A stretch of DNA of 64,000 nt, taken from the NCBI GenBank assembly GCA_027579435.1, contig JANBPK010001218.1, positions 1-64,000 on the forward strand, given 5' to 3'. Positions within the stretch are counted from its first letter, which is position 1. Every line of letters begins with the position of its first letter. The stretch comes from Candolleomyces eurysporus. Lineage: Eukaryota > Basidiomycota > Agaricomycetes > Agaricales > Psathyrellaceae. This document shows, one piece after another, positions 45,192 through 57,559 of the stretch. The position numbers were made by a program, and so were the translations under genes. Below the pieces are notes generated by a model. That model ran no database searches. It saw only the letters and a program-made list of their open reading frames with translations, and was not told where the DNA came from.

Positions 45192-47926
45192 CTACACCGA
45201 CTCATTCTCTTTCTTAATGATATCAGCCAAATGCTCCGCAGTCGCCAAAGCCGCGGCAGCCGTATGCCCGGACACAATCTCACTATACACACTCGCATCA
45301 CACACCCTCAATCCCTTCACTCCATACACACGTAAATGCGAATCGACAACGCCACCCTTGGAGAGAGGCGCCATCCGGCAGGTGCTAGTAGGGTGATACA
45401 GAGTCTCAACACGCTCTCGCACGACGTCTTCCAGTTCCTCATCGGATTTGAGGTGGAGGAGGTGGTCGAGGAGAGAGTTGGTGTCGGCGTGGACGAGATG
45501 CGAGGCTAGGGGTTCTTGTCGTGCGATCTTGAGGATGAGGCGCAGGCCGCGGACGAGTTTCTGTACATCTTCGGGCTCGGAGAGGTAGCTGTAAGAAGGC
45601 GGGGGAGAAAATATGTTATTTGTGATCCAGATGGGAAGAGAGGCAGCAAACGTACTTCGGGTCCATGGAAGGCGAGTCCCAGGGATCGGTTGATTTGAGT
45701 CGGAGGGTTCCTTTACTCTTCGGTCTGTGGTAGATATCATATGAACACCTCTCGTTCACCTGACGACGGCAACCATGAACGAACCTCAAGAGAACGGTAT
45801 GGATGGCAAAGGTGTCCATAGGGAACAACCATTCCCCGTGTTCCTAATTATCTCAGAGTCAGCTGTGCCCCGGTATCAAAGGGAAAGAAATTGGAATACG
45901 AACCTTGTACGCAAACGGCGTTGTGAAAATCTCAAGGTCAGGGCTGTCAGACGCAGAGGTGGTATCGTTGAGCTTCGAAGGGAATTCGCTCTCTGAGAAC
46001 AGTTTGGGATCATCACTCCTCAGGAAAGCCGCGGATTCACCAAACTAAGAGGACAACAGGAGGTCCGATCACCGTCAGTGGGAATAGCCAGTGACGGACG
46101 GAAGATGATACACACGTTGGTAGCCATTGCCCCTCGCTGGGCGAGGTAATACTGCAACAGGGACCCGACTAACTTGATGGCATCCAGTGGATTCTGAGGT
46201 TTGACAAATTTGGCGGTATGGTTCTTGTTTCGGAAGTAGACGTCAACAACGGGATGGTCGATGAGGTTGTCTCCGACGCCGGGGAGATCATGGACGACGG
46301 GAATATTGTGTTTGTTGAGTTCTGCAGCTGGACCAATGCCAGACAGCAGAAGGATCTGCAAGATACCAACACCTTAGTGACTATTCACTTTAAGGTCCAG
46401 AACGACTCACTTGAGGCGAGTGGACAGCACCAGCACTAAGAGTAGCTACATCAGCAGGGCGGAAACGTGCGCGACAGAGGTACTGCAACTCACGAAACAA
46501 TCACATCTCGCTTCGACTTGACGCGATATCGGGGACCGTCCTTGCTCTTTGCGAATTCTACACCGACAGCCTTGACTTCATCACCAACTTTCTCCGTCAA
46601 AATCTTGGTCACGGTTGCGTTTATAACAACTTTCAAATTTGAACGGGAGAGCACATCCTTGGTGAAGTATGCTGATTCAGAGGAGACTCGAGTTCTCGTT
46701 TCGTCAATGTATGTCACTGTTCAAATGTTACTAGACTTGATCCACGGAGCTTAACCATTTGGGTGCTTACTTATCTATGACGGCGAATGAGCAAAACGAC
46801 TGGAAAGGAAATCATATCACCGCATACCTTATTGACTCCCAATGGTCCCTTCGATGTATTGAAATCTGGGCTATAGGGAATTCCGACCCCATTGCAAGCC
46901 TTGATAAAGTCCTTGGATGTTTGAGAGACGTCGCTAAAATAGCCTATCCGTATAGGACCAGCTTTGCCTTTCAGAGAGAGGTCCACATCCGGATAGTCTG
47001 GATGTGGCACGTATCGTTCGAACTTCTTAAAATAACTAGATGATAACGGGGATTAATGTGATAAAAATTTCGAATTGAACGTAAAAATACTTCTGAAAGT
47101 TCTCCCATTTCCAGGCGTCGTCACCAATGATTTCACCCCATCTGTCGAAGTCTCCTGGTGCACCGAACTGGGCCCTGTATAGACTGTCAGCCAAAGGGCA
47201 TTCGAAAGTGGAAAGAGCGCCTCACATCTGAGCGTTAATGGATGAGCCTTCAAAATAGTCAGAATTCAATAGGTGGTCAAACTGAACGAAGACCCTTACA
47301 TCCACCAAGCATTTTGCCTGCTCCAAGGTCAGCATACGCGCCTACTGGTATGCCATAGATAAAATGTCGCTCACCTCGAGGCCAAAACTTCTTCCTTCCA
47401 TTGGCGCCAGATTGGGGTTCAGTGTAAAGCTGCCAGACATGCTCGGAGCGGAAGAGGAGGGAGAACGCGGCAGGGATTCGGCTAAAAAGCAAAGCCTGTC
47501 CACTGTCAGGGATTTAGCTTCAACTCGGGGTTGATACGCGAAGCGATATACATACCTTGCTCCGGCTTCAAGCAGCAGGACTTTGACGGAAGGGTCTTCT
47601 GATAGACGCGCAGCCAACACACAGCCGGCAGTCCCTGCATAACGGACCTCGTTAGGTCAAGACATTGCGACTCGTCGAGTTGGCGCACCTCCACCAACTA
47701 TAACATAGTCATACTCTTCTTCATCATTGGCGACTTTTGAAGCATCTCGAATCAGCTTGGACTTCCTCCCACCGAGCAAGAGCTTCTTAACAAGTAACCC
47801 TAGAGCCAGCGCAGTAATCCACGAAAACCTGTTTCTCGGAGATGGCTCGAGCCTGGCGCGTCGGAATGCTGCGAGCGTCACAGCTCCCAGAAGGACTGTG
47901 GAGGATAGGCTCTTGAGAATAGCCAT
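45192..47926 (-). CDS. GMC-family FAD-dependent oxidoreductase, membrane-anchored
   Basis: About 13 exons on the minus strand. It starts [20 protein letters not shown], with a second hydrophobic stretch ([17 protein letters not shown]), suggesting an N-terminal membrane anchor rather than secretion. The FAD-binding ADP fold is [20 protein letters not shown], then [10 protein letters not shown]. The GMC signature is GKMLGGCSSINAQM, made partly by an 18-nt microexon (about 47317-47334). The second signature is [19 protein letters not shown]. The C-terminal domain has [20 protein letters not shown], with the usual catalytic His region, and [20 protein letters not shown]. This fits choline-dehydrogenase or alcohol-oxidase-like members. 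The electron donor is unknown; no Cys/haem domain is fused. Exon ends are approximate. Confidence 0.85.
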
Positions 47927-48519
47927 CGTTCATGCAACGGCGGGGGATGTGGGGAAGTGTGGGGTAAAGAATACGATTTATGGACACGCGCAAATAGAAA
48001 TGTTCCTGGTCCCATGATGATCATTCAAGAGAATGTGATTCTTTCGTTAGGGGTCCTGAAGTGCTCTGTGTTGCCCATATTACGAGACTAGGATTTCAGA
48101 TTCGGGCCCGACGCGGAGAGGTCGAGTTTGACTGAAGCACAGAATCAGTATATGGCATTCTGAAATAAATTAACGTGGTATCGCCTACCGTTCATATTCT
48201 TTATAAACCCTTTCTGGACCTTTCATACCGCTTCTGAGCACCAGGTTGAGCTAAATTGGTGAATGCAAAGGTGGCGGCTAAGCGGAAGCATGCCAGAAAG
48301 CCAGACCTGGCCAGAATTCTGTGCCTTGGCGATCGATCAACCTTTCGAACACACGGCCGTCCGAATTACACGCAGGGTGAAGATAACGAGAATGAAAAAA
48401 TTGCATAGGGTCGCTTAGAACTACATAGTGGTAATGATACAAAAAGTAATAAAGATACTATTCTACGTATGAAATTTGCAATTGGGACCATGATAACGTG
48501 AGGGATTCGCAGTCGGAAA
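47927..48519. other. Intergenic region
   Basis: Contains the promoter of the GMC gene and the 3' end of the DnaJ gene. I see no gene or repeat in it. Confidence 0.45.
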
Positions 48520-50229
48520 CTATTTCCTCCAGAACCGCTTTACGAAGCCCATTACTTTCTTCGGTTGAGGTGGGACTATCTCCCAGCTAAAGAATCGAAT
48601 CAGTTAACTAATCGCAGAGAAGAGAAGGAGGAAGAAACTTACTCGACGATCATATTACCCTTTCCAACAACTTTACCACCATGCCTTGAAGGCATCCCAC
48701 CTCCCTTAATGATACTCCTCCCCTCCATCGCCCCATGCCTCGGGAAATCGATAAAGAATACCAGAAGCTGCCCATCCACGCCCACTAACGGCACCTCACC
48801 CCCAAAATCTCTCAAATTCTCCACCAATGGCACCCTCATCTCCACGTGCAGATCGTCACACTCCCTTCTAAACCTTGAGTGGACCTTATCTTCAATAATA
48901 AACGCGATATCCTGGAAGACACCATGTTTGACCTCATGTCCCACCCGCTTGCACACAAGCTTCGACCCTTTCCTACACCCAGCTGGAATATCCAATTCGA
49001 GCGTTACAGTTTTCGAGCGTCCCGAAAGCAGTCGGCGCGTGATGGGCAATGTGAGATGTATCCCGGTGAACAGCTCTTCAAGCGAAAGGGGCAGTGCGTA
49101 TGTCCACTCCCCCGACTGCCCGAGACCTATGGATACAAGTGGGACATCATATGGAGACGCGATGTGATGCGTGGTACCGTGACCAGAGGACGACGATGGT
49201 TGGACAACGACATCGCCGAGATGGTTATGATATCGCTTATCGGCCCCAGTGCCGGGGTGAATGTGATGAGTTGAAGAGGATGTTGAATTAGAGTGGGAAT
49301 GGTGGTGGGAAGAGCTAGGCTGCGGTGGGATCACAGAATGTGATAGCCTAAATACAAGGCCAGAGAAAACAGAAAAAAGAAACATTCCTGTTAATTTCGC
49401 TTATCCCTAAGCGGCAGGAATGACACCTTACCTTGGAACCACGGCGCTTGGAGGTAAAGCACAATAAGGGGCGTGAATGTTCCTCGCGCCGACCGTATAG
49501 GCCGCTGCAGACTGTGGCGGCGGCTTAGGAATGCTGGAGGCACGGGGTCTAGGATGCGATAGTCGAGGAGCATTAGAATAGATATGAGGTCTGAACCCAT
49601 CTGGAAGGTCAGAACCGGTCCTCCAAGTTTCATGTCGTGGCGACGCTGAAGTCGGGGAGGACGGGTGTGGATCCGGACGATAAGCAGCTGGGTGTGCTGT
49701 TGGGAATGATGGTTTGGGGAAATAGGAATGGGTGGGAGACTCCTTGAAGCTGGAGGAGGGCGTCGTCTGGAATCCTGAATCAAAGCTACGCGTTCTTCGG
49801 AGCCCGTAAGAGTCTTCCGAGTACCCAGAGTACTCTGAGCTCGATCGTGAAGATTGCCGGTCAATAGACGAGGTTCGGCTCTCCGCATCGTTGTTCATCA
49901 CGATAGGCTCCTCAAAGTTGGACTCTAGCTCGAGTGCTTCAGTCAACTGTTTATAAGCCTCATTGATCTATCCAGGTCCGTCAGAGAACGGGTCTCGAAA
50001 ACATCATACAGTGGTGCTCACCTCGATGAACCGTTTAGTCGCCATGGCTTTGTCTTTCTCATAGCGGTCAGGATGCCACTTGAGAACCTATCCAGCAATG
50101 TGAGCACACCAAAGGGGTGCCAGACGTGATACCGATATCACATACCAGGGCTCGGTACGCGTGCTTGATCTCATCCGCCGTCGACTGCGGGGAAACGCCC
50201 AGGGTCTGGAATGGCGTTCGGGATGGCAT
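48520..50229 (-). CDS. DnaJ (Hsp40) co-chaperone, class II-like
   Basis: Five exons (50146-50229, 50022-50087, 49432-49967, 48643-49347, 48520-48586) give 485 residues. An N-terminal J domain (MPSRTPFQTLGVSPQSTADE, HAYRALVLKWHPDRYEKDK, RFIEINEAYKQL) carries the HPD motif that stimulates Hsp70 ATPase. A long Ser/His/Pro-rich linker replaces the Gly/Phe region, with no CxxCxGxG zinc fingers. The C-terminal substrate-binding domain begins PLSLEELFTGIHLTLPITRR (about residue 315), and further blocks are LELDIPAGCRKGSKLVCKRV and GGMPSRHGGKVVGKGNMIVD. No signal peptide and no ER retention signal. The final exon ends WEIVPPQPKKVMGFVKRFWR plus one Lys. The unusually long polar linker sets it apart from canonical Sis1/DnaJB1. 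Confidence 0.85.
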
Positions 50230-53200
50230 GGTGTGCCTTCAAAGCGAGTAGAGCTTTGCGATGAATGTGCAGGAGTGGGCGCACGTCAGGACAAGGATAG
50301 TCACAGAGCAGGAATGAGGCTGAGGGGTGCAGGCTTATATCGTCCACAAGCCACACAGCGCGTCCATGAAAGGATAATTGAATCTGAAGAACTGGTACTT
50401 GGGGATCTTCCGAGCGCTAGGATCAAGGGATCAATGCCATGGAAGCAACTGCCGATCATGGTAAAGCGAAGGACAGGGAGGACAGGGAGATGAAAGAGAT
50501 GATTCCTTTCAGAGAAATCATAGGGTCCAGGCAGCCTCGTGTTCACCTGCCTTCGGGGATTAATAGCTATGACACACGGTCCGTCACATTCAATAGCCGT
50601 AAACTGCAAAGGCGGCCTTTTGGTTGTAATTAGTGGCTTTCATTGGCCAGATAACGAATAGAATATACTTACCTTTTCATGATCTTCTGCTTAGGATCAA
50701 GTGCAGGGCTGGGCCACGTAGACATTCTGCTGGCTCCATTTCAAGAAGCTTCATGAGTGAGCTCTATCTTTGCGCCATGGCATCCCCATATTTGCATGTA
50801 GGGAGGACTAACGAGTGCCCCGTATATCCAAATCTCGCGAGTCCTTTCTTCAAGGAACTAAATTGAACGGGGAACGGGGACATGGTGATGGTCAGAAGTC
50901 AAGAAGTCATCTAGTCATATTCCTCCGTGGGAACGCGCTGTCCCAGCTCGACGGAGGCCTTCAACAGTTCTTCCGCTCCGCTTCGATACCCCTTGGCTTG
51001 TGCTTAGGTTTGCACCATCTCATCATACTCTTTATTATTCCAAAGCACCACCTACTCTCGAAGCCAGCCCACCATCACCGATAATCAGCATTTGAGTCCG
51101 AATCGCCTGATCACCAGCGCTGTCGGTCAGTATTCTCTAGAAGTGAGCGAAAGAGGAAACTTCGGTCCAGGGATGACTAGGTGAGCGGAGGTCCGGGAAT
51201 CTCCTCCGTGGTGCCTATTGGACACTGTATGTCGTTATTGTGGAGACGGAACCAGTCTGCTGAGCACGGCCCCGACCCTTCTATCGCAATTTCCGAAATT
51301 AAAGTAGGCGACAAGTCGCATCGATGGAGTCAAGATACATTTCTGGACAAGAGCAGCCTGGTCCCTGATATGATGTAATGGTTTGAACGGACGTCCCATA
51401 ACGACGTCCGTCAGGAATCGCTTCACAGTAAGCGAACTGAGGGAAAAGATGTAACATGTTCGAGAGAAGTTTCGAGTACGGATATGGTCGGGACACCTAG
51501 TCATTCACAAAGCGATGTTGAGTTTTTGAGTTTATCTCGTCATCCCTGGCGATGATCACACAAAACACCTACTTGGCGTGGTCACTAGTTGTCTTGCTAG
51601 AGAAGCGAGATGAATTGAATGAACGACGAACGGCATGCTTGTAATGTAGGAAAAACCCGCTAGAACGAAGACTGGCAGGATTCACAAGTTGATACTATCA
51701 AGCGACCATCTATGAGCAGTTTTTACGTAGAGATAAGATTCGAGGGTGTCTGACGACGATTAGACTCGGTATAGCGACAGGAGACAGGGTGAAACGTGAT
51801 TGAGGACCATGCCAGCTCGAGGGTACAATTAAGTACCCCTTTTCCAGGGGAAGGGTGGACAGACCAGATCCCGTCGATGATCCCGAAGTCCTGAGGCCCG
51901 ACTTCGAGCAAGCCACTGCGTACCAGGGTTCCTGCGTGGCCACGGTAGTGGTGCTTTTGTCGGAAACGGAATCCCTTTTCATTTGTGGTACATCGACGGA
52001 GCAAATGAATCGACGAGATCATGAGACAGTGCCGGGTGAACTTTGGAAGGAGTCTTTTGACGGAAGAAGATGGAGCGGACTGCGAGCACCGAGCGTCGAA
52101 CGATGTTCTTAGACCCAGCCGATGCTCCAGGTCAATACAGTAAGATCGGCTTGGCAGAGAGCAGGGAATATCTCGAGCAGCTGAACGAAACGGTCGTAGT
52201 ACTGAGCAAAAGGGTCATGTTTTCTCTGCAGATCCACCAGGTCGTGATAGCTGAACACAAGACGCTATATCATATGTATGGCTCAGGGACTTGAATGAAT
52301 GAATAGTTCATCTTCCTGTCGGCCGTGAATGTTCGGAGAAGGCCACCCAATGTAGAAACATCGATAACGATCAAGAATCGAACATGAATGGCAAACATTC
52401 CCTCGAGGACGACAGAACGCGACCAAACAGGCAGCTGTAGGGGATTTTCGGGAGGCGTTTGGGCTGAGCAGAAGCGAGTTCATCTCCCTTATCATCCGGT
52501 AATCTCCCTCGTGGAGTAGACGTCACCACAAGGCAGAAGGAGAGTCAGTGGAAAGACCTAAGTTAGCCCGAGCATTGAGTAGCGAGACTGAATTCCGGTG
52601 AACATCTTGGATGCCATAGGGGTTCCTGACCTGGAGAAGTGTATTGATGCCAGGAACTGGAAGATCGTGTTGTCCACGAGAGACAGAAGCCAAAGCAAGA
52701 AGAAAAAAAAGCTATCGGAGCAAGGTATGCACCGTGTGTTGTCGAAAACCTAGGCTAGCCCAAGCTTCCGGGGAACATCTTGAATCCTATTAGAGGGCTT
52801 CCTGGGCTGCAGAAGTGTAATAATGGAAAGAATTGGAAGACCGTGGTGTCTATAGAGAGTCGAAAGCAGCGCGAGAAAGACGGGAGAACGCAACCAAAGC
52901 AAGGTACTACCAGGCGACAGGGAGAGCAAAGCTGTGCATTCAGGAACGGCCGATCGTTTTCCACAGCTCGGCTGTCTCCGAATTGTTGAGCGAGACCTTT
53001 TCTCCTGCACATGACAGCACATGACCGGTTGACCCAGCATCTTCCCTATTCTCTCTCGGACAAATCTGCCGCATCGTTTCTGTCAACCATTCAGTGGTGT
53101 GCACTAACAGCCTATGACCTGGGATAATTGGAGTTCGGCATGTTTCAACTCGATGTCGACCGTCGGTGAATTCGAGCGCGGCGAATGTTTAACCCTTGTA

Positions 53201-54080
53201 TTCTATGGTGCTGACCTTTGGCTCTAATAACACCATCTCTGCGCTCTCCCGAACAATCTTCGTCTCCGACCACGCACTCAGAGAGGCCGCCGCTGCCACC
53301 TTGGAAAAGGATCATCCATACTTCGGGCTCGCATCGACGGAGGTCACTGTCCTTGGATTGGGACTCGGCGTGGCGTACCACCCCAAGTTGCGGCTCGCCC
53401 TCATCGACTAACGTGAGGATCAACATATGTCCTCTCGATATGGCCAGCGCTACATCCGGATTACAACTCGTGGGCGGTACAAGACATCTTACGCTCTCCC
53501 ATTGGTTTCGTCAATTAAAATTTCCACATCAGGCTGGGAGATCCTTACGCCGAGAGTCTCTTATGGGCCAGAGTGTGCATGTTAATTTGATTTTTTCGGC
53601 CTCTCAGTCCTTCCTAGTCGTCTTCCTCGAGGTTTCGAGCCCTCATATTCGTCTCTTGGGTCTCCTCGGCCACACGAGTCCGTTCTGTCAAGCTACGAAG
53701 AACGAGTTACAGGCTCTTTCAAGTTTCAATCCTTCTTAGTCCGGGTTGAAGACTCTTCTTACTTCGACGAGTTGCTACCTAAAGATTGGTATAGCGCCTG
53801 CCTTTGTCAACCCTGGTGAAGATGCCCGCTGATAAGCGACGCGAGACGGCCTTCAAACTCTGTGAGAGGTAAGTTCAGCGGTGCGTAACGATATGCTCTC
53901 TGAACCTGACCTCGAAGGAAAGGAGCACTGGAGATGCCAAGTAACGTCAGTACACGATTTCCCTGGAGATATGACTTTAAAACTGGCCTTTGTCACTGAA
54001 CAGTATGCACTCCCCTCAAATCCGAGATATTTGGTTTGAAAGGTAGTCGGGTAGAGTGAAATCTTCATATGGGGGTCAAG
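50230..54080. other. Gene-poor stretch of about 3.9 kb
   Basis: No gene that I can support. Frames at 51855-52112 and 52070-52294 (the latter with LAESREYLEQLNETVVVLSK) and 53196-53411 look protein-like in places but have no family motif and no convincing splice structure. A local direct repeat lies at about 52.57-52.95 kb. The region next to 50229 probably holds the DnaJ promoter. Confidence 0.35.
52575..52920 (+). repeat. Diverged direct repeat, two units of about 185 bp
   Basis: The two units share GGTGAACATCTTG/GGGGAACATCTTG, TTCCTG.CCTG..GAAGTGTA, GGAA.TGGAAGA.CGTG.TGTC and a purine-rich end. A related purine-rich string (GCGCGAGAAAG.CGGGAG.ACGCAACC) recurs at about 61085-61110, so part of it may belong to a dispersed repeat. 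Confidence 0.5.
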
Positions 54081-54391
54081 ATGCGTGTCTAAAGGCTATG
54101 CTTGGTGCTACGTTGGTGGCTGTTCAATAGAGCGAGCTGATCACCTTAGCAGGCCTCGTCATCTTTGCAATCAGTGCCCAGATTAATGTTACGCATTCAT
54201 GCGTTCCCCATGGATGGACATGAGGAGAAGAGTCGTGGAAAGCTGTGTCGAATTCCAGCACAAGACGCTCATCAAACAACGCGCAAACAGACTGCCTGTA
54301 GGCCAACGCGAGGCATGGTAATATTTAAGTTGCTGCAGGAGCGGAAAGGTTGATCAGGTTGTCTCCTTCCTTCCGCTACTCCAACCGCCTC

Positions 54392-56156
54392 ATGGCACAA
54401 TTCTTCGACCGCGCCCAAGATATCCATATCGATAAATTTCAGGTTATCGACGGGCACACCATTGGAAACCCACTGGAAAGTCAGTTTTGCGTGGCTCCCG
54501 GCTTTAGTGTTCGACTAATCTGTTGTGATACAGAGCTCGAGACCCGAATCGCAGCAGGTGCCATCCACGACTCCGCAGAGCGCTGCGATGCCCCGAAATG
54601 TCATCCAGAGACTCGAGTCGCCGTCCAGGACGACTTGTACAGCTGGATTGTGGATGACGATGGAGAGGTTGAGCAGCCAAAGAAGATCAAATGGGTGACG
54701 GGCCCTGCAGGCACCGGGAAGACGGCCGTCATGGGGTCGCTGTCTGAGCGCTGCAAGGTGGGAGGCTTCCTGGCGGCGACATTCTTCTTTGCGTCCTGGT
54801 CAGCATCCGTTGGCAGGCGCCGGAAGACTGCATTTGTGATCACCATTGCACACCAACTCGCGCGATATCACCCCGCTCTGCGAGAAGAGATATCGAAAGC
54901 GATCGAAGCAAATTCGGACATTTTCGACAAAAACCTGTGTACCCAGATGGAGCTCCTCGTCCTAGGTCCTCTACGGGAGATCGCACGTCGTCTCGACAGA
55001 CCCGGTGTACGGGGTGCCATCATCATCGACGGCGTAGATGAATGCGAGGCCGAGCAATATCACGATACCACAACGGCGGAATCGAAATACAAGTCCCGGC
55101 CAGCACGAACAAAGGACCAAGACCAGCTAGAAATCCTCGAAGTTCTTCGAACAGCATCGTCGGATCCGTCTTTTCCCTTTCGTATCCTCATTGCCAGCCG
55201 TCCCGAGCGTGTATTTCGCGAATTCTTCGACCCCGAAAACAATCCTACCCCCTTTGCCGAGAAGCTCGATTTGCACGAAGACTACAACGCCGACACCGAC
55301 ATCGCCCTCTTTCTCGAAGCTCAATTCAGCATAATTCGGCGTCGATACAGCCTTCCTCCTTCGTGGCCATCCCCAGAAGCCTTTCAAACGTTGGTGAGGA
55401 ATGCGTCAGGCCAATTTATCTACGCCGCAACTGTGATTCGGTTTCTTGCCGAATCTCCTCAAGCACCTCCGGACGATCAGCTTCAATCAATTCTGGCAAT
55501 GCTGTCGACAACCACAATGAAACCGTTCGAAACACTCGATTTACTTTACTCCCACATCATGGGATCGAGTCCAGAGCCGGCTCTTGCAGCGAAGTGGATT
55601 TGGGGCATAAACACACTCAATGACCGTGCCTACCATCTCAATCTGTTGCTCGAAACGAAGCCTGGCGAAGCGGAACACTTGCTTGGGGGCCTTCACTCAC
55701 TAATTCGGATCCCACCTCCCAACGAACGCGCGACGACTAAATATGACTTTTACCACAAATCGCTGCTCGACTTCCTCCAAGACCCTAACCGTTGCGGGAA
55801 ACTGCATACTCAAGACAGGGAAATTTTTGAGTTTCTCTGGAATCGATTCAATCAGGCGTGTTCAAGTGAGTTTGTTTCTGTTTTACAGATGAACCTGATG
55901 TTGACACATTGAAGGATGTTGTGATACCCAGTTTTCATATCCGGAAAGCTTCCTCAGTTTCTTGGCCTCCCTCCCAAACGACGTGAATATATCTTTGAGC
56001 GGCGCACACTCCCAGGCCCTCCCTACAACAGCTAGCGCGGATTGGTGGGTGTCGTCGGCCATTGCACGCGATCGGGGTGATGCGCTCTGTGATATTTTCT
56101 TTGGGGTTCACATTTCAGTACGCGCACCCCTCGATCTCCTCCACAACTCAGACTGA
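54392..56156 (+). CDS. NACHT-domain P-loop NTPase, copy 1
   Basis: Three exons (54392-54479, 54534-55865, 55915-56156) give 553 residues. The starting segment MAQFFDRAQDIHIDKFQVID is typical of Agaricomycete NACHT proteins. After intron 1 comes LETRIAAGAIHDSAERCDAP, then the NACHT core with Walker A GPAGTGKTAV (residues 86-95) and Walker B AIIIDGVDEC (191-200), ILIASRPERVFREFF, and a helical winged region ending YDFYHKSLLDFLQDPNRCGK. The last exon gives CCDTQFSYPESFLSFLASLP and ends LDLLHNSD. Introns of 54 and 49 nt were placed by comparing the two paralogues, which share phases and the SRCCD junction. No WD40, TPR or ankyrin repeats follow. Such proteins are thought to act as NLR-like signalling NTPases in fungal self/non-self recognition; that role is inference here. 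An uninterrupted frame through intron 1 exists in this copy only. Confidence 0.85.
54480..54533 (+). other. Intron 1 of NACHT copy 1
   Basis: GTCAGTTTTG donor and GTGATACAG acceptor, 54 nt, frame-preserving when left unspliced. The equivalent intron of copy 2 (57648-57705) is 58 nt, so retention there would break the frame. This supports splicing in both. Confidence 0.7.
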
Positions 56157-57559
56157 ATCTCGATCTTTCTTTATCTTTTATGTCTAGTGCCCCTGGTATC
56201 GTTGCAAGCCAGCGTGTAGAATCTGGAGTCGTTCTATTCTGCGTCGTTTGGGATCACCCGCAGTGCTGTGGCCAGTTCGTACCTCGCGTTTTCAGCAGAA
56301 GCGGTTCGACAGTTTGGTCTACAAGCCAATAAGAACACGAATCCCAGAATCCTCGAGCGGACGTTTTGGATTCCTCCATGATGTTAAACTTTGGTCTAGA
56401 CATTTCGGTTGTTGATTACAGTCTGCAGAGAGTTAGTCCGTATATACGTATGTATGTAATCATGTTGAATTCTGGAGGTCAAATATATTTCAAAATTCTC
56501 ATGATCGAGGGAAGAAGCAAACCATATGTATTACAAGTCGAGGTAAATGCCCAAGGACCCTGCGAGATGTTTCAATGGTTATCGATGGGGTTGGTGTACA
56601 GCGTCGACATACCTCCTCCAACCCTTCCAGGCAACTCCGACATCCATGCACAGTATCCAGGCTGAGCCCTCCGGAAAATGATGGCTCACGAGTCAGCGAT
56701 CGTTTCCGTGGATGACACATGTGTTAAGTTCCAAGTAAGTCGCGAACATGGCCGTATAAACTAGCCTTTTGCTGCTGTACGGTCTCTCTGCCATTCGAGT
56801 TGCCTCTCTGGCCGGAAAATGACTTCGAGTTGATTAGTGTGGTAGAAATTTCCCGAACCGCTGGCAACGCTACTCTTTCAAAGGACAGACGTGACCTGAC
56901 AATCCTAGAAACTCGGAGCATTCTCTGGGGCACAGACACTCTTACCTTTGGCTATAATATCTGGGCCTCTGCGCGTTCTCAAATAGTCCTCGCACCCTGC
57001 AACGCGCTAGAGTCTAAGGCTGCCACTTTTATCTCAAAGGGTTCATGATACGCACCTGAGATGCCTCCCGATGTGGAAAGTTACTAGAACACTATATTTT
57101 TTTACGAAGGAGTTTCGCCGTGTGTTTCCCAAAAATTCATCGCACTGAGACATTTCGCTGCATTTAGGTAGTATCTTGAAACAGACTCTCAACAAAAGAA
57201 AATAGCATTTGGGTCACCAGGGCTCAAGGAAGTCTCCTCTCTCCTTCTGCTTTCTCAGTCCCTCCATTGATTTAGACATCGAGAGACGTGTTCGAGGGCT
57301 ATGCTTGGTGCTACGCCGAGGGCCGTTCGATAGGGCGAGCTGATCGTCTTAACTGAATTCGTCATCTTTGCATCATACGTTCGTCATGAATGGAGGCAAG
57401 GGGAAGAGTCGTGGACAGCTGTGTCAAGATGAGCGTTAGACGCTCAACAAACAATGCACAAACAGATTTGGCGCCAGGCGAACGTACTCTTAAAGTTGCT
57501 GTGGGAGTGGGAAAGTCAGGCTGTCACGGTTTCCTCCCTTCCGCCATTCCAACCGTCCC
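56157..57559. other. Spacer between NACHT copies
   Basis: No gene. It contains the 3' flank of copy 1 (to about 57.17 kb) and the promoter segment of copy 2 (from about 57.29 kb), both with counterparts in the other unit. Confidence 0.5.
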
